A program made the translations under genes and the position numbers. From the NCBI GenBank assembly GCA_050747245.1, contig JBOGNO010000008.1, positions 62,001 through 126,000 of the forward strand: 64,000 nucleotides of DNA, written 5' to 3'. Below the pieces are notes generated by a model. That model saw only the letters and a program-made list of their open reading frames with translations. It was not told the origin of the DNA and searched no databases. Positions 33,246 through 42,209 of the stretch are shown here, one piece after another. Within the stretch, counting starts at the first letter, position 1. Each line of letters starts with the position of its first letter. Source of the DNA: JBOGNO01 sp050747245. Lineage in GTDB: Bacteria > Acidobacteriota > Terriglobia > Acidiferrales > UBA7541.

Positions 33246-34508
33246 GCCCGCCCCCTGTCCCAGCAAAAATTCGGGAAGAGTGCCCCTCTGCGCCGGCTCC
33301 TTCGCCGGAGCCGTTGTTACGCATGAAATCACAACAAACAGCAAGGCATTCGCCGGAATGTGCAGGTTGAAATCTGCCAGGCTGTGCAGCAGAATTCCCG
33401 TCGATGCAGCGAGTGCGCCGGAATAAAACGCCAAGTCGCTCCGGCTTTTGGCTCTGCGCACCTGCTTGAATCCTCTCCTGAACAGGACGACGATGAACGC
33501 AAGGCCGCAAAGACCGCCAGCGACGCCCGTATCGGAGAGCAATTCAATGAAGTCGTTGTGCGCGTGGTTCACAATACTGCCGTCGTAGTAGCTCTCGTAG
33601 CGCGGAAAGACAGATTGCAGCGTTCCCAATCCCGTTCCCGTCCAGGGATGGTCCCGAAAAATTCGAAAGGTATCGCGGCTCATTGAAATTCTGCGGTCAT
33701 GAGAAACTCCTGAGGTCGCGAGTTGTTCGAACCTCGTAAGAGCGGTTTCTGCTCCAAGCCATAGAATCAAAGTGCCTGCAATCGCAAAAAAAGCGGCAAG
33801 CCTGAGAAGGCCGCTTCTGAGCTCCGCGCGTCGGAACAGCGCAACTCCCAGCACCACGACCTCAAGAAAGAAACTCACGATGCCTGCCCGTGAGCCGGAG
33901 AGTACCAGCGCACCCACGGGCAGAATCGCCAGCAAACAGGCGAGGGCCAATTTTTCTCCCCGCACCGCTCGCGAAAATAGCAGAGCCAGTCCAAAAGGCG
34001 CCGTGAGCTCCACGAACCCGGCAAAATGGTCGCGGTCCACATACGGCCCGAAGGAGGAACTTGCTTGAGGAATCGCACGCATCCAGAAAATTTTTCCATT
34101 CCATGAGAGATACTGAACGATCCCAAATAACGACACAGAGGATGATAAAACTGCCAGAAACCAGGTGATGTTTCTGCGTCCGCTTTCTGTTCGAATGGAT
34201 TCCGCTGCGAGAAAAGCCACAAGAACGTAGGCGAGAAGGATCAGCAGATCGACCTTCGTGGCATAGGCATACACGGTCCAGCCCAACGCTCTTTGTGCCG
34301 CGCCCAATCCGCACAATCCGAGCATTGGGACATACAGCCAGTTCCCGTGTACATCGAGCCGTCCTTTTCGTGCGCAGAGAAGTGCCCAGGAAAGTGTCAG
34401 CGCCGCAGCTCCAGTCTCCAGAAGAAAGTTAGCCCAAGGCTCCACCCCTCCAAACGCGAGCACCTCCGCCGCGATGAGCGCGCTGACGCATCCGCGGATT
34501 ATCCTCAT
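33237..34508 (-). CDS. O-antigen ligase family membrane protein
   Basis: Third Wzy/WaaL-like polytopic protein in this locus, 423 residues, about 10-12 helices. The periplasmic loop region SSFGPYVDRDHFAGFVELTA and the late IVNHAHNDFIELLSDTGVAG carry the conserved His and Arg-type features of the family. It starts inside the stop codon of the TPR protein gene (ATGA on the minus strand), so the two are co-translated. Ligase, polymerase or protein O-oligosaccharyltransferase activity cannot be told apart from sequence alone. Confidence 0.78.
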   Translation of the reverse strand: MRIIRGCVSALIAAEVLAFGGVEPWANFLLETGAAALTLSWALLCARKGRLDVHGNWLYVPMLGLCGLGAAQRALGWTVYAYATKVDLLILLAYVLVAFLAAESIRTESGRRNITWFLAVLSSSVSLFGIVQYLSWNGKIFWMRAIPQASSSFGPYVDRDHFAGFVELTAPFGLALLFSRAVRGEKLALACLLAILPVGALVLSGSRAGIVSFFLEVVVLGVALFRRAELRSGLLRLAAFFAIAGTLILWLGAETALTRFEQLATSGVSHDRRISMSRDTFRIFRDHPWTGTGLGTLQSVFPRYESYYDGSIVNHAHNDFIELLSDTGVAGGLCGLAFIVVLFRRGFKQVRRAKSRSDLAFYSGALAASTGILLHSLADFNLHIPANALLFVVISCVTTAPAKEPAQRGTLPEFLLGQGAGLP

Positions 34509-35815
34509 CGCCCACCCGTCGGGAGTGCAGGGGGCGTTTGCATCAGAGCGACGTCATCCACCCACACTACCCCTTTGATCTTGTTATCAATTTTCCGCGA
34601 GGCCTCACGCCGCAGAACAATGACTGCCAATTCCGTTTCTGATCCCGCCGTAAAATCCGCAGTAACCTCGGTCCACTCGCGCGTCCCGATCAGCTCAGGT
34701 GTGGATGATTTCGATTGGTCCGGATCGCGCGGGTCATAAATCGCAAAATAGAATCCTCGGTCGGTCGTAATATCTTGGGTTCGGAGAAAAGCGGAAAAAC
34801 TGTATGTTTGGGCCGGTCTGACATTCACGTATTGCACTAGATTTTGAAAGCCCCCATTGCTACTGCCGTCGAGCGAGATTCGTAGAGAACGTGCCCCGGA
34901 ATGTGCGATCGCCAGATCAAACTCGAAGGACGCGCCGCTCAAAGGTTCTGCCCGCCAGCCGAAGCCGCCGTTAACGAGTTCGTGTTCGAATCCTCCGTCG
35001 AAAACCAGCGACCCGCCTTTCGAATCGGTCGCCGGCCAACCGGACATTCGCAACGCCTGCTGCCAAATATTGTGGGCCTCTGCAATCCGGCTAGCGGCAA
35101 TCAAACTATTGATTAGCGGAAACGATGGTTGCAGCGGGACCGTTTGCCCAAAGCTCGCGAGCCGTTTCCAGCCCGACACTGCGTCCTCAATTTGATTCTG
35201 GTTTAGGTAGTAATCCATCCCCGCGATATAAGCTCCAGCATCGGGCGGAAGAGCGCGGTCGAATATCAGATCAGCGCTTTCTCCCGATTTCGAGCATTCT
35301 GCAACTACGCTCGGCGCCAGATTCAGATCGTGTTGGACGGCGAGACGAAATTGTGCATTCGCATCGGGGGTGCTCCCCTGCCGCAGCAGGTAATTTCCGT
35401 ACCGCCAGGCCACCTCTCCCGAGATCGGGTGCGCTAGCTTGGCATTTTCATAAGCGCGGCGCGCGTTTGCGGTGTCGCCTGCGGTTTCGTACGCCGCCGC
35501 GAGGTCCAGCCAGATTTGGTCGGCGCCGGGATCGAGCTGTGCAGCTCTTTCATAATCCTTTATGGCCTGCCGGATTTCTTCTTGCTCAAAATTCCAGCTC
35601 TCATACCACCCGAGGCGGTGCCAGGGCTCCTCATCTTGGGGTTCGATCCGTGTTGCACGGCGCAACAATTTGATATCAGATGTTGCCGTCCATTTTGCGG
35701 CCAGCCACACTCTTCCAGCCGCCACGACATAACTGCCCGCCAGCAAAGTGACGCTGCATACGAATAAGGCTCGCGCCCACCAGCGCGATAATGCAATTCT
35801 GAAATGATTCTTCAT
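34505..35815 (-). CDS. Membrane-anchored TPR protein with C-terminal carbohydrate-binding-like domain
   Basis: 436-residue protein. An N-terminal signal-anchor helix (ALFVCSVTLLAGSYVVAAG) is followed by TPR repeats from about residue 45 to 270 (DEEPWHRLGWYESW, ADQIWLDLAAAYETAGDTAN, GEVAWRYGNYLLRQGSTPDA). The C-terminal about 160 residues look like a beta-sandwich of the CBM4/9 type (LVFDGGFEHELVNGGFGWRA, GARSLRISLDG, VNVRPAQTYSFSAFLRTQD). It probably sits in the periplasm and binds glycan. Translational coupling to the downstream ligase-like gene suggests it is a partner of that enzyme. No exact family name is recognised. Confidence 0.72.
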   Translation of the reverse strand: MKNHFRIALSRWWARALFVCSVTLLAGSYVVAAGRVWLAAKWTATSDIKLLRRATRIEPQDEEPWHRLGWYESWNFEQEEIRQAIKDYERAAQLDPGADQIWLDLAAAYETAGDTANARRAYENAKLAHPISGEVAWRYGNYLLRQGSTPDANAQFRLAVQHDLNLAPSVVAECSKSGESADLIFDRALPPDAGAYIAGMDYYLNQNQIEDAVSGWKRLASFGQTVPLQPSFPLINSLIAASRIAEAHNIWQQALRMSGWPATDSKGGSLVFDGGFEHELVNGGFGWRAEPLSGASFEFDLAIAHSGARSLRISLDGSSNGGFQNLVQYVNVRPAQTYSFSAFLRTQDITTDRGFYFAIYDPRDPDQSKSSTPELIGTREWTEVTADFTAGSETELAVIVLRREASRKIDNKIKGVVWVDDVALMQTPPALPTGGR

Positions 35816-36176
35816 GTCGGGTTTTCCGGCATCTAAGGAAAGACTTGCAACTCATATTTCTTGGCTGCGATTGCCTGCCGCAACTCCGAACTTCTTGTGA
35901 AGCAACTCCAATTCCATCCCTACTCGTTTGACGTTCCTAACCTCACAAAACAAAAGGGAATAGAGGCCGTTGAGCTGTGGCGAGTGCACTCGCTTCCCGA
36001 AATGGAACAGTCTGGTTTCTCTACGGCATTGAGGGGATCGAAGTCTATCGTTTCCGTTCGGCGTTCGCAGAAATCGCCACTCGACACCGCCTATTCGCAC
36101 TTCGACTCAATTCTTGACACTGCAAAGTGGCTCCCGTATTGTCGTCCGCGAAGTCGATAGTCATTCGGGGTGATTT
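35816..36176. other. Intergenic region between the TPR gene and the FecR-like gene
   Basis: A 361-base divergent spacer. It holds the well-formed promoter at 36114-36142 reading into the FecR-like gene. A short open frame in the plus direction (35861-36160) has no ribosome site or recognisable domain and is not called. Nothing else is seen. Confidence 0.6.
36114..36142 (+). promoter_or_regulatory. Sigma-70-type promoter for the FecR-like gene
   Basis: TTGACA at 36114-36119 and TATTGT at 36137-36142 are separated by exactly 17 bases. The ATG of the FecR-like gene is at 36177, with GGGGTGA just upstream as the ribosome site. Expected transcription start is near 36149. This is a perfect -35 and a good -10. 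Confidence 0.75.
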
Positions 36177-36818
36177 ATGCGGCGTTTTGTCTTGCTCTTC
36201 GTGGTTTCTGGTTTTCTGGCGAGCCTGCCCGCCATTGCGGCCCCGGGAAGAGCGCTCGGTGTCGTTGAACGCGCCGATGGCGCAAAACTCGGTGGCGCCG
36301 TTATAGCCAGCGGTTCCACCGTTTTTGCAGGTGACTCTTTCTCGACCGAAGGCGGCGGTTCACTTCGTGCAAGACTTGGTTCCGTCCAACTCGTCCTCCT
36401 CTCAGGGACGAGCGTGACGCTTAGCGGCGATCCACACGCCATCAATGCGAATTTAATTCATGGCACGGCCGGATTTGTTTCGACGGCGCGGGAATTCGCG
36501 ATGGAGGTCCCAGGAGCGACGATTCGGCCGAAGAGCAGCGAGCCAACTGAAGCTCGTGTCACCGTCGTCGGGCCGAACGAGGCGGTTGTTTCAAGTCTCC
36601 GCGGGGCTCTCGAAGTGAATGCTAATGGAGAGACCTACTCGATTGCCGAAGGCACAACCTACCGGCTTCTCACGAGTGCGGAGCAGGAACGTCAAGGCGC
36701 AGGCGCCCATCCTGCGATGAGAAACCACACGGCCTTGGAGATCGTAGCGGGAGTTACCGGCGCCGCATTCGCTGTTTGGGGAATTCAGGAAGTCTTCGAA
36801 AGCCCGGTCAAGCCGTAA
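36177..36818 (+). CDS. FecR-like secreted protein
   Basis: 213-residue exported protein. A Sec signal peptide covers the first about 22 residues (LLFVVSGFLASLPAIAA). The body resembles a FecR-type beta domain: GVVERADGAKLGGAVIASGS, VFAGDSFSTEGGGSLRARLG, VQLVLLSGTSVTLSGD. A short hydrophobic stretch near the C-terminus (IVAGVTGAAFAVWGI) may anchor it. Unlike classical FecR it has no cytoplasmic anti-sigma part and no ECF sigma gene beside it, so a signalling role is not supported. It has its own strong promoter. Confidence 0.65.
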   Translation: MRRFVLLFVVSGFLASLPAIAAPGRALGVVERADGAKLGGAVIASGSTVFAGDSFSTEGGGSLRARLGSVQLVLLSGTSVTLSGDPHAINANLIHGTAGFVSTAREFAMEVPGATIRPKSSEPTEARVTVVGPNEAVVSSLRGALEVNANGETYSIAEGTTYRLLTSAEQERQGAGAHPAMRNHTALEIVAGVTGAAFAVWGIQEVFESPVKP

Positions 36819-36897
36819 TCTTCATCAAGCCAATATGTGCACGGCTACTCGTTTGAAAAGCGGGAAACCCTTCGCCATCAAATGAGCGCGACGAGAG

Positions 36898-37410
36898 TTA
36901 ACGGCGAGCCTCCTCGGGAACCCCAAGGAACTGGACCTGCACGGTTCGTTCGCGCGGGCCGTCGAGTTCCGCGAGAACGATCGACTGCCAATTGCCGAGA
37001 GCCAGTTCGCCGTCGCGGATCGGAACTGATATGGTGTGGCCGAGGAGCATCGCGCGAAGGTGGGAATCAGCGTTCTTGCGGTTGCAGTCCGAAAGGCGCG
37101 GATCGTTGTGACGCCAGTAGTCAATGCGCCCCACGAGCCGCTCGAGTAAGGACTTCATGTCGTCCAGCAGAGCCTGCTGGAATTCGTTGATAAAGACCGC
37201 CGTCGTGGTGTGCAACGATTGCACGACAACAAACCCGGCACGCAGGCCGTATTTGCGGATCACTGCATTCAGGTCGCGAGTGATGTTGATCAGCTCCAGT
37301 CGCTCGCGCGTCTTATATAGCAACGTTTCCAGATACATCTGCAGCGCTGCCGTAGGCCGCACCTCCGGTGTCAGCGTCAACTTCGACTTCTTCGCCGTCG
37401 CGCTTTTCAT
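36898..37410 (-). CDS. YjbQ family protein (UPF0047)
   Basis: Small conserved protein of the YjbQ/UPF0047 family, 170 residues from ATG 37410, preceded by GGTGGAAG. Family hallmarks are LHTTTAVFINEFQQALLDDM and the C-terminal GNWQSIVLAELDGPRERTV. Members have been reported to have weak thiamine phosphate synthase activity, but their main cellular role is unclear. The frame is open for another 48 codons upstream without homology. It includes about 25 residues before the usual family start (SATAKKSKLTLTPEVRPT), which is slightly long. Confidence 0.85.
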   Translation of the reverse strand: MKSATAKKSKLTLTPEVRPTAALQMYLETLLYKTRERLELINITRDLNAVIRKYGLRAGFVVVQSLHTTTAVFINEFQQALLDDMKSLLERLVGRIDYWRHNDPRLSDCNRKNADSHLRAMLLGHTISVPIRDGELALGNWQSIVLAELDGPRERTVQVQFLGVPEEARR

Positions 37411-37824
37411 GGTCTTCCACCCCGCCAGAAAACAATTATGGCCCTCTGTATTTGGATGCGCAAAGCACTCACAAGGGCACCCAAAGTATTTCCCGTACCG
37501 CACAGCGAAAGCCCGTTGACTTTCTCCTAGCCGCGGTCGAGCCGACGAACGCATTGCTGGGAGATTGCTGCCTAGCTGGCTGGCGGCGGACAGGACTCCC
37601 CTACTGGAGGCCTTAGTTGCTCGAGAAACTCAGGAGTATGCCGCACGGCATGTCTCGTGTTCACGGCAGGAAGGTGGGCAATTGGTGTGATCGATTAAAA
37701 TGTAATTATGGCATGCCGCGCAGAGCACTCCATACACTGAATCCGTGAACTGTTCGTGGCCTGTCTGCTTTGTGTGTTCGTTGCGAGCCTGCTCCCGGCT
37801 GATGGCCATGAATCCCTCCGATTC
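37411..37824. other. Intergenic region with no supported gene
   Basis: A 414-base spacer between two minus-strand genes, upstream of the YjbQ gene. I see no protein with homology, no RNA gene and no clear terminator. An AT-rich patch around 37690-37710 could hold the YjbQ promoter, but no good box pair was found. Confidence 0.5.
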
Positions 37825-38520
37825 CTAACGCGCGCGCCACGAAGCGGAATTTGCGAATTCGTAAAGCGGATAAACTTCCCGAAAAATCTTAGCTACCTCC
37901 GCCACGAAGCCTTTCTCCAATGCAGCCTTGGGCGAAAACTCGCGGCGCACGATCCAGCCCTTTACCCCTTTCCATTCTGACGGCTCGACCGGCCAGCCCG
38001 TGTGCTTCTTCCAGTCTTTCCGCTCGCTCGAATACCAGTAACTTTCGTACTTTTTTTCTAGGCGGCGCTTCTGCCGAGCGAGCCACGCTCGATTTTCTTT
38101 TGCGCGCGGAACGGCATGGCGCGCGAGCGCACTGTCGCGGCCTTCAAAATAGATTCGGAAGCCGGCGGTGACGTTCTCTGCCGACACGCCCACGTAAAGC
38201 TGGCCGCCGCCATGCTCTATCGCTTGCCGGTCGCGAAAAAAAAGATACATGTGCGGTCGGTAGGGCGATTTGTCGGCAGCGAAACGGATATCGCGATTGA
38301 TCCGGGAAAAATTTTCTCCCGTGCGGCCGGTGATCTCAAAAGTCCGGTCCAGCTTGCGCGCCGCCGGAGCCAACCGCTCGAGGAGTGCGCGAAACGGCGC
38401 AGTTACACTTGCGCGGTAACGCTCGCGATTTGCATCCATCCACGATTTCTGATTGTTCCTCGCGAGTTCGCGAAAGAACCGGAACGTATCGCTTTTGAAG
38501 ATGCCTGCTTCGTTCGTCAT
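37825..38520 (-). CDS. DUF2461 family protein (TIGR02453)
   Basis: 231-residue conserved protein of unknown function. Characteristic stretches are TFRFFRELARNNQKSWMDAN near the N-terminus, TGRTGENFSRINRDIRFAAD and SPYRPHMYLFFRDR in the middle, and LYVGVSAENVTAGFRIYFEG. I chose ATG 38520 because a purine-rich AGAGGAAGAG precedes it and family members start about there. It stands alone between unrelated genes. The biochemical role of the family is not known to me. Confidence 0.85.
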   Translation of the reverse strand: MTNEAGIFKSDTFRFFRELARNNQKSWMDANRERYRASVTAPFRALLERLAPAARKLDRTFEITGRTGENFSRINRDIRFAADKSPYRPHMYLFFRDRQAIEHGGGQLYVGVSAENVTAGFRIYFEGRDSALARHAVPRAKENRAWLARQKRRLEKKYESYWYSSERKDWKKHTGWPVEPSEWKGVKGWIVRREFSPKAALEKGFVAEVAKIFREVYPLYEFANSASWRAR

Positions 38521-38689
38521 ACCACGCTCTTCCTCTCCCGAATCGTGAAAGCATTCTACACCGCCGCTTCTCCGTCCGATTCGCAAACCTCGCCGCGAAA
38601 ACGCGCGTTTGCGCTGACGCGCGATTGTGTTAGTTTCCCTTCGCGCTTGGTTTTATGATGCGCAACCTATTCGTGTCGGAGGAGTTGCT

Positions 38690-41464
38690 ATGAGATTTTC
38701 TTCGAATCATACCTGCCGCCGCGCAATTTTGGTTCTTTGTGCAGTCGTATCTGCTGCCGCAACCGCCGTCGCCCAACAGGCGCCAGCTCCTGGCGAAAAA
38801 AAGACCCCATGGAAGCCCGAAGATGTCGTGTACACGGAAACGGCCGGCCAATTCCGCGTCTCGCCGGACGGGCGATGGGCGGTTTGGGTGAAATCTTCCG
38901 CCGACAAGGAAAAAGATTCACGCACGAGCAATCTTATTCTTTCCAGCCTCACTCAAAAAAAGGAAATCGAGCTCACCCGCGGCAGCGATACCTTCTCCGA
39001 ACCTCGCTGGTCGCCCGACGGTCAAACCATCGCATTCCTCTCAACGCGCGCGCTGCCCAAACCCAAGCCTGACTTCGCGAAAATGCAGCTCTGGCTCATT
39101 CATCCGGATGGCGGCGAAGCCTGGCATCTCACCGAATCGGTTCGCGGGATTCATCACTTCGAATGGATCAATAGCAGCACCCTACTTTTCTCCGCGGAGG
39201 AAGATCCCTCCCTATACGAATCGGAGCTTAAAGAAAAGAAGGACGACACGCGCGTAGTGGACGACGCCGCCCACACGGCTCCTGTGCGCCTCTTCACGCT
39301 ATCCGTGAAGGACAAAAAAATTTCACGCTTGACCGACAACAACGATTGGATCCAATCGTTTGACGTTTCGCGCGATGGCAAATGGGCCGCCGCTGTTGCA
39401 AGCCGCGAGCTGAGCTACGCATGGGATCAGAAGACTCCTCCGGCCACCTACCTTGTGGATCTTTCGACCGGCGCGCGCAAGCAGGTTTTCACGGACGGAA
39501 AAATCCGGCCGGAATTGGTGAAATGGGCGGCGGATAATTCTGGATTCTACGCCGTCGCGCCCTACTCCTCGAGCCCGCGGTTTTTTACCGCCACAATTCA
39601 GCTCGTCTATTTTTGCGACGCGACCTCGGGCGCGACGACGCAAGTCGATCTTGCGTGGGAAAACGGCCTTGGCGGCGGATTCGAAATCACGCCCGACGGA
39701 TTCCTTGCGCTTCTCGCGGATGGTGTCCGCTTCAAGCCTGCGCGTTATACGCGCAACGGTGCACAGTGGTCGCGCAAATGGCTCGAGGGCGAACACGCGT
39801 CGAACTATTTCGGTCTCGCGCTGGGGGACGATGGCCATTCACTACTCTATGCTTATTCGACCGCCAGCACTCCCACGCAGTGGTATCGCGCCCAGGTGGA
39901 TGGCTCCAAGGTCTCGTCCCCCGAGGTTCTTACGGAGATCAATCCTCAATACAAGAATAGAATAATTGCTCGCACAGAGATTCTCCATTGGAAAGGCGCG
40001 AACGACGAACAGGTCGAAGGCATCCTTTTTTACCCGCATGATTATCAGCCGGGAAAGCTCTATCCCTTGATTACCGCAACCCATGGCGGCCCCGCCGGCG
40101 CGGACCACGACGCCTGGAGTGAGAGTTGGGCCTATTCGGCAAATCTGCTCAATCAGCGTGGCGCCTTTATTCTGAAGACGAATTATCACGGCAGCTCCGA
40201 CTATGGCCTGAAGTGGGTCGAATCTATCTGCTGCGGGAAATACTACGACCTGGAAATTCCGGACATTGAGAAAGGCGTGGACGCCTTGATTGCCCGCGGC
40301 CTCGTGGATCCGCAGCGCATCGGCGCGCTCGGCTGGTCCAACGGTTCGATTCTTTCCATCGAGCTGCTGGTCACGGATCCGCAGCGCTTCAAGGCCGCCG
40401 CCGTGGGCGCGGGCGACGTCGAATGGATCAGCGACTGGGCTAACGTGGATTTCGGAGAATCGTTCGACTCCTATTATTTTGGCAAATCGCCCCTCGAAGA
40501 TCCCGAACTTTACATTCGCAAATCGCCCATCTTCAAAATGGACCGCGTAACAACCCCCACCCTTATTTTCTTCGGTACCGAGGATCGCAATGTGCCTACC
40601 GAGCAGGGCTGGACGCATTACCGCACCATGTATTCCATCGGCAAGGCTCCCGTGCGTTTCGTGCTCTTTCCGGGTGAGCCCCACGGGCCGCAGAAACTCT
40701 CTCACCAGCTCCGCAAAGTGAACGAGGAAATGGCCTGGTTTGACAAATATCTGTTTCACGCCAACCCACCGGAAAACGAAGCGCTCAAGAAAGGTTCTCC
40801 ACTCGACGTGGCGTTGCGCCGCGGAACCGTCCGCAAATCCGGGGAAAATTTTGGAGTCGCGTTTCATCCTGCTTCTACGGATCCATCCGCGCCGGGAGTG
40901 CTGACGCCGGAGACGGTGAAGTTCGGCGGCCTTGAGATCGGCCGGTTTGAAATCACTCGGGCTCAGTATGCGGAGTTCGACAAGACCTACAAGTTCGAAG
41001 CCGGAACGGAGAATTACCCCGCCAATGGTATCCCTTACGAGCGCGCCCTAGCCTATGCTGAGTGGCTGTCAAAAATGACGGGCAACACTTACCGCCTGCC
41101 GACGGAAGAGGAGGGCGCCAAGCTCTACATTGACCGCCCGGGAGAAAACACGCTCGATTTTTGGGCGGGATATTCGCTCAATCCCGAGGACGCTCAGCGG
41201 CTTGCGCCGACGATCGCGCAGATTTCGGGAGCCGCGCCTTTGCTCAAACAAGTCGGCAGCTTTCCGGGTGCGAGCGATGAAGGAGGCGAACTCGTTTTCG
41301 ATTTGGGCGGCAATGTAGCCGAATGGGTGGTCGCCAAGGCTGGCACTGCCAAGGCGCTCGGTGGCAGCGCCGACCGGCCTGCGGATTCGAAGGCTCGCGA
41401 TCGCGGCGCGGATCCGCCCTACACCGGATTCCGCATCGTTTTCGGCGCTCCGAAGCAGAAATAG
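38690..41464 (+). CDS. S9-family prolyl oligopeptidase fused to an FGE/SUMF1-like domain
   Basis: 924-residue exported protein; ATG 38690 has a strong GGAGGAG 5-6 bases upstream. A Sec signal peptide (to about AVAQQA) is followed by a WD40/TolB-like beta-propeller and then the alpha/beta hydrolase: THGGPAGADHDAW, nucleophile elbow GALGWSNGS (Ser about 550), Asp in FFGTEDRNVP and His in PGEPHGPQK. After about residue 745 a second domain resembles formylglycine-generating/sulfatase-modifying factor folds (GLEIGRFEITRAQYAEF, TGNTYRLPTEEEGAKLY, LGGNVAEWVV, YTGFRIV). That domain contains no cysteine, so it cannot be a catalytic FGE and probably binds or scaffolds. Confidence 0.87.
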   Translation: MRFSSNHTCRRAILVLCAVVSAAATAVAQQAPAPGEKKTPWKPEDVVYTETAGQFRVSPDGRWAVWVKSSADKEKDSRTSNLILSSLTQKKEIELTRGSDTFSEPRWSPDGQTIAFLSTRALPKPKPDFAKMQLWLIHPDGGEAWHLTESVRGIHHFEWINSSTLLFSAEEDPSLYESELKEKKDDTRVVDDAAHTAPVRLFTLSVKDKKISRLTDNNDWIQSFDVSRDGKWAAAVASRELSYAWDQKTPPATYLVDLSTGARKQVFTDGKIRPELVKWAADNSGFYAVAPYSSSPRFFTATIQLVYFCDATSGATTQVDLAWENGLGGGFEITPDGFLALLADGVRFKPARYTRNGAQWSRKWLEGEHASNYFGLALGDDGHSLLYAYSTASTPTQWYRAQVDGSKVSSPEVLTEINPQYKNRIIARTEILHWKGANDEQVEGILFYPHDYQPGKLYPLITATHGGPAGADHDAWSESWAYSANLLNQRGAFILKTNYHGSSDYGLKWVESICCGKYYDLEIPDIEKGVDALIARGLVDPQRIGALGWSNGSILSIELLVTDPQRFKAAAVGAGDVEWISDWANVDFGESFDSYYFGKSPLEDPELYIRKSPIFKMDRVTTPTLIFFGTEDRNVPTEQGWTHYRTMYSIGKAPVRFVLFPGEPHGPQKLSHQLRKVNEEMAWFDKYLFHANPPENEALKKGSPLDVALRRGTVRKSGENFGVAFHPASTDPSAPGVLTPETVKFGGLEIGRFEITRAQYAEFDKTYKFEAGTENYPANGIPYERALAYAEWLSKMTGNTYRLPTEEEGAKLYIDRPGENTLDFWAGYSLNPEDAQRLAPTIAQISGAAPLLKQVGSFPGASDEGGELVFDLGGNVAEWVVAKAGTAKALGGSADRPADSKARDRGADPPYTGFRIVFGAPKQK

Positions 41465-41519
41465 CAGCACTGAGAATCTGCCGCGGAAGGCAAATCTGAT
41501 GTTTATTCTCTGCTCTATG

Positions 41520-42173
41520 TCATTTGGTTTTCACACCCAGATACCGCAGGAATACCCGCGGCAACTCCTCCCGTAACCGATCGTCACTTAGACGCGCCAG
41601 GTCCCGAAACGTTTCAAATTGATCGAGCAGGATTAGCTCACGCAATACGAATGCCACGATCAACATGGCATAACCGACAGCTTGCTCAGGATCGGGATGA
41701 CGAATTTCCTCCCGCCAAATCAAGAACGTCTGCACCATTTGCCGGAAACCCTGGATCTCCAGCTCTCTTTGGCGGCGAACAAATCCAGCGCGCGGGTGCT
41801 GCCGCGCATACATCATCGTGGCCCGCATCAAACCAGTTCGCGTGCGATAGCCTCTGATCATGGCGGCGACCCAATTGCGAGCAAAGTCGCGTATGCCAAT
41901 CTTCCCCACTTCTTCTGGATTTACTTTCTTCGTGTTTTCCTCGTTTCTTACCTCACTGCCGCGACTGAACACAGCGCGCATGAGCGCATCTTTGTCGCGG
42001 AAACGCCGATATACGCTCGCTGGCGAGAGGCCCGCCTCGGCGGCAATGCGCGGCAATGTGGCGCCTTCCAGACCGTACTTATCGAGCACGGCCTCGAGTG
42101 CGTCGAGCATTCGGCGGTGGGATTCCCGGCTGCGAGCCTGCTGGGGCGGGTTGTGGGCGGGGCGCTTGACCAT
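41520..42173 (-). CDS. TetR-family transcriptional regulator
   Basis: 217-residue repressor. The N-terminal helix-turn-helix is clear (RRMLDALEAVLDKYGLEGAT, then LPRIAAEAGLSPASVYRRF). The C-terminal ligand domain is variable and unassigned. ATG 42173 (MVKRPAHNPPQQ) is chosen; an in-frame ATG at 42197 would place the start inside the operator region. It is divergent from a methyltransferase gene, and two palindromes lie between them, the usual layout for autoregulation plus control of the neighbour. Confidence 0.88.
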   Translation of the reverse strand: MVKRPAHNPPQQARSRESHRRMLDALEAVLDKYGLEGATLPRIAAEAGLSPASVYRRFRDKDALMRAVFSRGSEVRNEENTKKVNPEEVGKIGIRDFARNWVAAMIRGYRTRTGLMRATMMYARQHPRAGFVRRQRELEIQGFRQMVQTFLIWREEIRHPDPEQAVGYAMLIVAFVLRELILLDQFETFRDLARLSDDRLREELPRVFLRYLGVKTK

Positions 42174-42178
42174 GGAGA

Positions 42179-42209
42179 TGCATTTTAGACTTGACAAACC
42201 TAAAATGCA
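42179..42209. promoter_or_regulatory. Palindromic operator candidate 1 (TetR site)
   Basis: TGCATTTTAG at 42179-42188 and its exact reverse complement CTAAAATGCA at 42200-42209 form a 10-base inverted repeat around an 11-base spacer. The spacer contains the TTGACA -35 box of the divergent promoter. It sits immediately upstream of the TetR start codon, so binding would affect both genes. Confidence 0.6.

Noticed and set aside
1..35815. Insertion sequence or integrase as a source of the polysaccharide locus
   Set aside because: No transposase, integrase or terminal inverted repeat was recognised, so mobility is not supported even though gene strand switches suggest rearrangement.
35861..36160. 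99-codon open frame in the spacer upstream of the FecR-like gene
   Set aside because: No recognisable domain or ribosome site, and it runs across the strong promoter of the next gene.
36819..38690. Possible tRNA or small RNA gene in the low-gene-density stretch
   Set aside because: No cloverleaf, T-loop motif or terminator was found on either strand by eye.
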